NCBI GenBank assembly: GCA_002789465.1
Contig: PFTH01000133.1
Span: 1 to 6,018, forward strand
DNA length: 6,018 nucleotides
Direction of reading: 5' to 3'
Origin: Candidatus Roizmanbacteria bacterium CG_4_9_14_0_8_um_filter_34_12
GTDB lineage: Bacteria; Patescibacteriota; Microgenomatia; UBA1406; GWC2-37-13
In this document: one piece after another, positions 1-4,373 of the stretch
Position numbering within the stretch: position 1 is the stretch's first letter
How the letters are laid out: every line of letters begins with the position of its first letter
The notes under the pieces: model-generated
The model's database searches: none
The model's input: only the letters and a program-made list of their open reading frames with translations
Told to the model about the DNA's origin: nothing
Position numbers and translations under genes: made by a program

Positions 1-66
1 GGGATTATAACCCCTCGACTAAGCTCGGGATTATAACCCCTCGACTAAGCTCGGGATTATAACCCC
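1..66. repeat. 26-nt tandem repeat, two full copies plus a partial third
   Basis: Units start at 1, 27 and 53. Copies one and two are identical over 26 nt (gggattataacccc followed by tcgactaagctc); the third keeps only the first 14 nt. Each unit has GGG and CCC flanks that could pair as short imperfect hairpins. A diverged relative of the second half (tcgattatactc, bounded by CCC and GGG) follows at 68-85 and runs into ttcgcaatgaca at 86-97. From memory, that tail resembles ends of dispersed repeats seen in many bacterial genomes. The array may extend left of the window. There are no unique spacers, so it is not a CRISPR array. It is most likely a dispersed intergenic repeat family of this genome. 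Confidence 0.85.
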
Positions 67-75
67 ACCCTCGAT

Positions 76-81
76 TATACT
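76..81 (+). promoter_or_regulatory. possible -10 box (TATACT) inside a diverged repeat copy
   Basis: TATACT lies where the intact repeat copies read ctaagc, so divergence of the last copy created a -10-like hexamer. It predicts a transcript start near 88, four bases before an ATG at 92, matching the very short or absent leaders predicted for other genes here. No -35-like sequence sits at the right distance, so the call is weak. Confidence 0.3.
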
Positions 82-130
82 CGGGTTCGCAATGACATTA
101 TTTTTGCTTAATGCGAAACTCGTGGAATAT

Positions 131-1567
131 ATGGATTTAATATTACAGTTAAGACAAAAAATACTGGGAAAGACGACAACAGTAAATCCCTCTCAATTAA
201 AAAAAGATCTTTATCAATTCCTTGGATCAACAAAAGAAAAGCGAGTTGATACTTTGATAAAAAAAGTTATCGGTACGCAGACAAGTGAAAAAAGAAAAAA
301 AATATTTGAGCATATTATTGATTTTTGGGAATGTTCTACGATAGAAGTGGGTTATAAAGAACCAGGTTTTAAAGGTCTTAATCTTGCCAAACGCCCTTTT
401 CTCACTCCAACAGGGTCAAATGATAGCAGTGTATTTGCATTTGACGAACAATATCGCTGGGATACTTTTTTTCAAAACAAGGGGCTTATTTTAGCAGGAG
501 GATTTAATTTAGCATTTGGACAAGTTATGAATCTCACAGATGTTTTTCAAGAGTTTAAACGTATTCCAAATGCATTATCTATTCCTTTTTTATCCCGTCC
601 TCAACCTCCATTTGAGATGATGATGATAATGGATCTACTGAAAGGTGGATTTAAGCATGATGAAAAAATCAGACTGGTTGTTAATGTGATTGAGGAAGAA
701 CTGGTGACAGAATGGTTTGATTATGGGACGGGGAAACAAAATTGTCGTCAGTCTAAAGACTTGGTTGAAAAATATGGATTATTAACACGGTACGAACCTC
801 ATTCAAATCCTTTCATTGTGGGTTGTGAAGATGGAAAAGATCATAATTGGATAACTGCCACATATAGTTTTGAACATTTACCTGTTCAGTTGAACGCAAT
901 TTTATTTAGGGCAATTTCACTCCTTTTTGAGTATTACTCATCTTTAAATTGGGGGAATGATGCAATGAAAGCAGAGTTATATCATGATTACAAAAAAAAG
1001 ATGTCTCGCGATTTTCAAAAAGTGTTTTGGTGCGAAACAGGAAAATGGAAAGGATTTCGAAATTATTCGCTATTACCGGAAAAAAAAGGACACATACTTT
1101 ATGGAGATCTGTCTTCTGAAATTTTTCCTTTATTTTCCAACCTTGCAACAGTACCCCAAGCAGAAATTATTAAGAAAAATCTTTCAAGATATTATGAAGG
1201 TGATATTGGATTTGCAGCAACGAGCATTAAACTACGTCAAGGTGGGAGTATTCCGAAAAAACCTTCAGGTCAATGGAAATTTCAATGGGAGCATCCAAAC
1301 TGCTGGCCTCCTCTAATGTTTATTGCCGTTGAAGGACTAAAAAATTATGGTTATATAAAAGAAGCTTTAACTTACCAAAAAAAATGGGTAGAGTTTGTCG
1401 AAGAAGAATTTGATAGGATTTTAGGGTTTGCCGAAAAATATCCCTATTCGAGAAATACTAAAGTGGAACCTGGCTATTATAGAGTGATGAAAGGATTCGG
1501 GTGGACTATCGGTGTGTATCTTCAGTTTATATATGATCTTTCAAAAGAAGGATTATTATTAAATTAA
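131..1567 (+). CDS. Trehalase-like glycoside hydrolase, GH37 family
   Basis: Predicted (alpha/alpha)6-barrel glycosidase that would hydrolyse trehalose to two glucoses, probably in the cytosol since no signal peptide is evident. Numbering from the ATG at 131 (478 aa; E. coli TreA and TreF have about 550-565): YRWDTFF at 108-114 matches the YYWDSYF region, IPNALSIPFLSRPQPPF at 145-161 matches trehalase signature one, EDGKD at 233-237 matches ESGWD holding the catalytic acid (Asp237), VQLNAILF at 252-259 matches the VDLNALL segment, QWEHPNCWPP at 385-394 matches signature two (QWDxPNGWAP), and GFGWT at 455-459 matches the C-terminal motif. Odd points: the Arg of the family's REhYYWD motif is Asp here, PNGWAP is PNCWPP, and the general-base Glu before GFGW is not at its usual spacing (Tyr there, Glu446 three residues earlier). 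Another alpha-glycoside could therefore be the substrate. The start is uncertain: an in-frame ATG at 92 would add 13 residues but sits in repeat-derived sequence. The 131 ATG has only a weak GGA four bases upstream. Confidence 0.85.
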   Translation: MDLILQLRQKILGKTTTVNPSQLKKDLYQFLGSTKEKRVDTLIKKVIGTQTSEKRKKIFEHIIDFWECSTIEVGYKEPGFKGLNLAKRPFLTPTGSNDSSVFAFDEQYRWDTFFQNKGLILAGGFNLAFGQVMNLTDVFQEFKRIPNALSIPFLSRPQPPFEMMMIMDLLKGGFKHDEKIRLVVNVIEEELVTEWFDYGTGKQNCRQSKDLVEKYGLLTRYEPHSNPFIVGCEDGKDHNWITATYSFEHLPVQLNAILFRAISLLFEYYSSLNWGNDAMKAELYHDYKKKMSRDFQKVFWCETGKWKGFRNYSLLPEKKGHILYGDLSSEIFPLFSNLATVPQAEIIKKNLSRYYEGDIGFAATSIKLRQGGSIPKKPSGQWKFQWEHPNCWPPLMFIAVEGLKNYGYIKEALTYQKKWVEFVEEEFDRILGFAEKYPYSRNTKVEPGYYRVMKGFGWTIGVYLQFIYDLSKEGLLLN

Positions 1568-2670
1568 ATCCCGCAGACTAATTTTGCCGCTCCCAATATA
1601 TTGCTATGTTCAATTTTTATAAACCGTACTGTGTTTTGAGGAATTCCCAATAATACAAGATGCTCTTCAACCATTTTCTTATAATTCCATCCGGTCCAAA
1701 AGATACTTCCTTCCATCACAAAGGTTAGTTGAACTTGATTGAGGTGGTGGTAAGTTCCGGCAATTTGACAGGCAACAAGTGAAGCTGAACGTTCAAATAA
1801 CCGTTGTGCAATTAATGTGTTAACACCATTTTTTCCAAGAGCAAAATCGTTTAGTTGAGAGGTTGATGACAAGGAAATATTGTCTTTGATTTGTTTAGTT
1901 ATAACATTAAAATGTTTATATAAGTATTGTCCGGACACTTCTTTTTCAAACAACTGATAATTGGGGTTGTTCGATTCTTTATCAATTTGTAGACCGGTTT
2001 TTGTTTGCGGGAACCCATTAAAATTTCCTGACTCTAAATTGACAAATTCTTTTTTGTTATAAAAACCAAAATTTATTCCTGTACCAATAATTCCTCCAGC
2101 AATAAAACTATGGTCTTTATTTATTCCTGCAAGTAGGAGACAAATAGTGTCGTTAGCCAGGGTAAATAGGATATTTTCCCCCGATTTTTGTTTGACGTAT
2201 TGCGATATTTCTTTACCTATTATTTTGTCTATTAGACCCTTAAAAGAGTGTTCTTTTGTTGCTTTAATAAGTACCCCGTCTAATAAATTATTTTCAAAAA
2301 CAGGGCGTATTGGATAGGTAAAATTAATTGCAACATATTGAACAGAAAGATCTGTATTTTGATAAATAAAATCTAAAAATGTATTTTTACTATCAAATAC
2401 TGGGACATGGGACTTTATTAATTGGAGAATATTTATATTTTTACCCTTTTTTTGTACCAGAGTTTTTTCAAATACTGAACCCCCAACGATCATTACTTGA
2501 AATATTTCGTCATTGTGAATAATGGAAGAAGGTGGGGGATTAGTTAGATAAGAAATGCTAGAACTATTTTCTTTTACCGCATTATGAAGTTCATTTAAAA
2601 ATTTGTTAGTAATTAATTTAAGCTGATTATTTGAAAATAGGGGAACAGCCTGATTGATATTTTTAATCAT
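1564..2670 (-). CDS. Hexokinase-family sugar kinase
   Basis: Predicted ATP-dependent hexose kinase of the ASKHA fold (368 aa, shorter than eukaryotic 50-kDa hexokinases), expected to make glucose 6-phosphate in the cytosol. Sugar-site elements are all recognisable: NFTYPI at 116-121, Thr138-Lys139 (family WTKGF), ANDT at 172-175 with catalytic Asp174, GTGIN at 196-200 (phosphate-2 loop and Asn200), NLESGNF at 211-217 with Glu213, and FEKEVSGQYL at 241-250 with Glu242. These match the glucose contacts of human glucokinase. EGSIFWTGW at 320-328 and LGAA at 359-362 fit the adenosine region. In contrast, the phosphate-1 loop (family DLGGTNFR) reads IVGGSVFE at 61-68, with the Asp replaced by Ile. 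It overlaps the trehalase-like gene tail to tail by 4 bp. Its start lies 15 nt after the pth stop on the same strand, suggesting co-transcription. No Shine-Dalgarno is seen before its ATG. Family assignment is firm; activity and sugar specificity are inferred. Confidence 0.87.
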   Translation of the reverse strand: MIKNINQAVPLFSNNQLKLITNKFLNELHNAVKENSSSISYLTNPPPSSIIHNDEIFQVMIVGGSVFEKTLVQKKGKNINILQLIKSHVPVFDSKNTFLDFIYQNTDLSVQYVAINFTYPIRPVFENNLLDGVLIKATKEHSFKGLIDKIIGKEISQYVKQKSGENILFTLANDTICLLLAGINKDHSFIAGGIIGTGINFGFYNKKEFVNLESGNFNGFPQTKTGLQIDKESNNPNYQLFEKEVSGQYLYKHFNVITKQIKDNISLSSTSQLNDFALGKNGVNTLIAQRLFERSASLVACQIAGTYHHLNQVQLTFVMEGSIFWTGWNYKKMVEEHLVLLGIPQNTVRFIKIEHSNILGAAKLVCGI

Positions 2671-2685
2671 GATATCTAAATAATG

Positions 2686-3300
2686 TTATTTATCACTTAT
2701 TATTTTTTCAATGATTATTCGTTCAAAAAGTTTATTAAAAATTAATGGAAGTCGAGACTGTTCTTCTTTTGTAAAATTCTGCAAAACGTATGTTTCGCCA
2801 GGCACCAGACGGCGCCTGGTTTCACCATTGATCCGATTTTCTGGTGGACGGGCGTCAACACCAATTCGGATACGTAAATAATCATGGGTTTTTAGACTCG
2901 CATTAATTGAATCGATTCCATTGTGCAGCTGGGGACCAGTCCCGGTTTGGATTTTGAATTTCCCCAAAGGAATATCAAGGTCGTCATGAACTACAATTAA
3001 ATCAGTAGTTAGTAGGGGGTAGTTAGTAGTTAGGAGTTTGACAGCACGGCCGGAGTGGTTCATGAAAGTCTGGGGTTTGGCGAGAAGAAGGGGAGAGTAG
3101 TTAGGAGTTAGTAGTGAGGAGTTAGGGGGAATTTCATAGATTTCTGATAACAGATATTTATTACTTTTGAATTTTATCCGCCGGTTGGCGGATTGACTTT
3201 GGACTTTTCCAATTAGATAATCCAAAAATTGAAAACCGACGTTGTGACGGTTATTTTGATATTTTTCTCCGGGATTGCCCAGACCGACGATGAGTTTCAT
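2686..3300 (-). CDS. pth: Peptidyl-tRNA hydrolase (bacterial Pth type)
   Basis: Cleaves the ester bond of peptidyl-tRNAs released from stalled ribosomes, recycling tRNA; cytosolic and normally essential. With the start at 3300 the protein has 204 residues and begins MKLIVGLGNPG, the canonical N-terminus. Asn9 and catalytic His19 (NRHNVGF), KPQTFMN at 75-81 with Asn81, VVHDDLD at 103-109 with Asp106, HNG at 126-128 with Asn127, RIRIGV at 143-148 and YVLQNFTKEE at 171-180 cover all conserved blocks. The usual GGHGGHNG is GPQLHNG here. The frame stays open 21 codons further upstream to an ATG at 3363, but that stretch is purely a heptamer repeat array and is rejected as coding. The gene also contains repeat-derived segments at residues 36-42, 59-69, 88-99 and about 161-169. 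It follows the toxin gene and precedes the hexokinase-like gene on the same strand. Confidence 0.95.
   Translation of the reverse strand: MKLIVGLGNPGEKYQNNRHNVGFQFLDYLIGKVQSQSANRRIKFKSNKYLLSEIYEIPPNSSLLTPNYSPLLLAKPQTFMNHSGRAVKLLTTNYPLLTTDLIVVHDDLDIPLGKFKIQTGTGPQLHNGIDSINASLKTHDYLRIRIGVDARPPENRINGETRRRLVPGETYVLQNFTKEEQSRLPLIFNKLFERIIIEKIISDK
2792..2826 (-). repeat. Palindromic in-frame insertion within pth, flanked by direct repeats
   Basis: On the coding strand a stem of nine base pairs (arms 2811-2819 and 2798-2806, one G-U pair) closes a four-base loop at 2807-2810. The 8-mers at 2792-2799 and 2819-2826 (plus strand GTTTCGCC and GTTTCACC) are near-perfect direct repeats exactly 27 nt apart. 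The protein reads GET, RRRLVP, GET. Removing 27 nt leaves NGETYVLQNF, which fits the usual spacing of the Pth family. It resembles a small mobile palindromic element whose length keeps the frame. Confidence 0.8.
3004..3038. repeat. Low-complexity AGTAGTTAG-type repeat inside pth (copy 1)
   Basis: Built from short variants of agtagttag and agttagtagt; encodes residues 88-99 of Pth, with LLTTNYPLLTT. It shares an exact 14-mer (agtagttaggagtt, 3025-3038) with 3096-3109. The segment fits the normal length between the FMN and HDDLD motifs, so it replaces rather than lengthens the protein. Confidence 0.6.
3096..3126. repeat. Low-complexity AGTAGTTAG-type repeat inside pth (copy 2)
   Basis: Second block of the same repeat, sharing the 14-mer agtagttaggagtt at 3096-3109 with copy 1. 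It encodes residues 59-69 (SSLLTPNYSP region), just before KPQTFMN, where Pth appears about 12 residues longer than I expect from family members. This suggests a repeat insertion. Confidence 0.6.
3176..3193. repeat. Perfect 7-bp hairpin ATCCGCC-ggtt-GGCGGAT inside pth
   Basis: Arms 3176-3182 and 3187-3193 pair perfectly around a four-base loop. The GC-rich palindrome stands out from its AT-rich surroundings and encodes residues 36-42 (QSANRRI) in the variable linker after the first helix of Pth. From memory, short CCGCC/GGCGG palindromes are common dispersed repeats in Patescibacteria, so I read this as another copy of a repeat that entered the gene. Confidence 0.55.
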
Positions 3301-3304
3301 AAGT

Positions 3305-3367
3305 CGTGTAACGCAAAACGTGTAACGCAAAGCGCGAAACGCGAATCGCAAAACGTGTAACATGTAA
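3305..3367. repeat. Nine-unit heptamer tandem array between toxin and pth
   Basis: Nine consecutive 7-nt units: cgtgtaa, cgcaaaa, cgtgtaa, cgcaaag, cgcgaaa, cgcgaat, cgcaaaa, cgtgtaa, catgtaa. The consensus is roughly CGYRWAA. The array fills 63 of the 68 nt between the toxin stop and the pth start. Since 63 is a multiple of three and no stop occurs, it reads open in the pth frame and could be mistaken for an N-terminal extension starting at 3363. Confidence 0.85.
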
Positions 3368-3368
3368 C

Positions 3369-4028
3369 TTAAAACATTAAACCCTCTTTTTTTAAATAAT
3401 CTCTAACGGTTTGTTGTAAAAAAGATTGAATTTGTTCGGGTGTGAAAGATTGTTTGGTAAAAACTGTCGGAACAATTTTAACATCCTTATAATAAGTTAG
3501 TTGTCCAAGAAATAATTTTGCATTAAACTCACCTTTAAATTTTTTCTCTGTTAATTTAATTAATTGATTCATGTTATATGTTTTTGAATTTAAAAACCAA
3601 AAAAGATCAACATAGTCACGCCAAGTGTTTCGCCTGCCAACAGTGAAAGCCTTATTAGCGGCTAAATCATCAAGATGAGAAAGATCAATCGTTTCAGTTT
3701 TTATGGCAGGATGAAGTGGTTTGTATGGATAATAAACAAAACTGATATTAACATTGGTTTTTGTTTGAAAGCTAACCATATCTTCAGACTTGAAAATAAC
3801 TTTGATTTCTTTTCCAAAAACTTCGGTCAATTTGGCGGAAAAATATGTTGACAATGGACGTTGAGAAAAGCAATCAAAATCTTGTGAAAGGCGGTGATTA
3901 AGTTGAAGCATAATAGCAGTACCTCCGGCTAAAACAAAAAAACTTCGGAATTTTTTTAGCTGCTTAAATACTTGCAGCTGTTCGCTGTTTAAGCGATCCG
4001 TATATAGATGTGACATAATTAGATTCAT
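3369..4028 (-). CDS. AbiEii/MenT-like nucleotidyltransferase toxin
   Basis: Predicted cytosolic nucleotidyltransferase of the AbiEii/AbiGii (DUF1814) family, the toxin half of type IV toxin-antitoxin and phage-abortive modules. The diagnostic block GGTAIMLQLNHRLSQDFDCF lies at 35-54: GGT loop, His45-Arg46, and metal-binding Asp50 and Asp52. The second block, DDLAANKAFTVGRR at 120-133 followed by WRDYVDLFWFL at 136-146, matches the family's DL-xxx-K...R...KDfiDly region. Its start overlaps the end of the upstream antitoxin-like gene by 65 nt (53 nt if the ATG at 4016, starting MSHLYTD, is used). Neither ATG has a Shine-Dalgarno, so translation is probably coupled to the antitoxin gene. Some family members (MenT in mycobacteria) add nucleotides to tRNA acceptor ends; whether this one does is unknown. 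Catalytic residues look intact, so an active toxin is plausible. Confidence 0.88.
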   Translation of the reverse strand: MNLIMSHLYTDRLNSEQLQVFKQLKKFRSFFVLAGGTAIMLQLNHRLSQDFDCFSQRPLSTYFSAKLTEVFGKEIKVIFKSEDMVSFQTKTNVNISFVYYPYKPLHPAIKTETIDLSHLDDLAANKAFTVGRRNTWRDYVDLFWFLNSKTYNMNQLIKLTEKKFKGEFNAKLFLGQLTYYKDVKIVPTVFTKQSFTPEQIQSFLQQTVRDYLKKEGLMF

Positions 4029-4290
4029 CTAAGTTAATTTGATTAAGGTTTAATATGTAATTTTTTACGAAATTAAAAATATTAGCAGGATAATTACGGT
4101 ATGGCGCGTGTAAAAATACATCAATTATTTCTGATTTGGAATAGGTGTTGAATAACCATTTGATATCTTGGAAACTTCCGTAAATAAGAAACTGATGAAT
4201 GATATAGTTTTTATCTTTTTTTAAATCAATTTTTTTTAAATCACAAGACCAAAGAATCGCTTGAAAGCATTTAGGAATTATTTTTAACAT
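3964..4290 (-). CDS. Small antitoxin-like protein upstream of AbiEii toxin (DUF6922-like)
   Basis: A 108-residue protein from the ATG at 4290. The core at 12-80 (ILWSCDLKKIDL, IIHQFLIYGSFQDIKWLFNTY, SKSEIIDVFL, ANIFNFVKNYI) resembles the short helical family I recall as DUF6922, typically encoded just upstream of AbiEii-type toxins and presumed to neutralise them. No winged helix of the AbiEi type is evident. A TTG at 4305 could extend the protein by five residues, but a TATAAT box lies between the two and places the transcript start on the A of the ATG at 4290, which favours a leaderless ATG start. The C-terminal 20 or so residues (ending KQRTAASI) are encoded in the overlap with the toxin gene and lie beyond the family-like core. 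Family name and antitoxin role are inference from resemblance and position. Confidence 0.75.
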   Translation of the reverse strand: MLKIIPKCFQAILWSCDLKKIDLKKDKNYIIHQFLIYGSFQDIKWLFNTYSKSEIIDVFLHAPYRNYPANIFNFVKNYILNLNQINLDESNYVTSIYGSLKQRTAASI

Positions 4291-4310
4291 GTGTATATTA
4301 TACAATTGTT
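4286..4310. promoter_or_regulatory. 25-bp inverted repeat over promoter and start of antitoxin gene (candidate operator)
   Basis: Arms 4286-4296 (aacatgtgtat) and 4300-4310 (atacaattgtt) match at 9 of 11 positions around the 3-nt centre att. The inner five pairs, TGTAT and ATACA, are perfect. The repeat covers both the leftward -10 box and the ATG at 4288-4290. A repressor bound here would block transcription of the toxin-antitoxin unit. Autoregulation is common for such modules; the binding protein is not known. Confidence 0.55.
4297..4302 (-). promoter_or_regulatory. -10 box TATAAT of the antitoxin-toxin unit
   Basis: A consensus TATAAT on the minus strand. Counting seven bases on puts +1 at 4290, the A of the antitoxin ATG, implying a leaderless mRNA. 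No good -35 hexamer is found at 16-18 bp. Confidence 0.6.
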
Positions 4311-4355
4311 ATTGGTTAGAAAACGAGCAAAACTAAAGAAATAATATTAAAATTG

Positions 4356-4364
4356 TGGTAAAAT
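4356..4364 (+). promoter_or_regulatory. Extended -10 promoter TGGTAAAAT of the ATPase gene
   Basis: TGG followed by TAAAAT forms an extended -10 element. The predicted start near 4371 gives a leader of about three bases before the ATG at 4374. The same pattern, TGGTAGAAT, occurs at 5950-5958 before the next gene. No clear -35 element is present. Confidence 0.55.
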
Positions 4365-4373
4365 ACTTACATT

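Noticed and set aside
1..66. CRISPR-like array
   Set aside because: The 26-nt units abut directly with no variable spacers and the array is only 2.5 units long; no cas gene is present.
906..1148. Antisense reading frame in the trehalase-like gene
   Set aside because: No start signal or domain resemblance; it overlaps conserved catalytic coding sequence.
984..1316. Overlapping 110-codon reading frame inside the trehalase-like gene
   Set aside because: It lies in another frame of a conserved coding region and resembles no known protein; it is a shadow of AT-rich coding DNA.
992..1385. Runs of 7-9 A in the trehalase-like gene as programmed frameshift sites
   Set aside because: The frame is continuous and conserved motifs occur before and after each run; such runs are expected in AT-rich Lys-rich genes.
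3301..3363. 21-residue N-terminal extension of Pth from an ATG at 3363
   Set aside because: It is entirely heptamer repeat, while MKLIVGLGNPG at 3300 is the standard Pth N-terminus.
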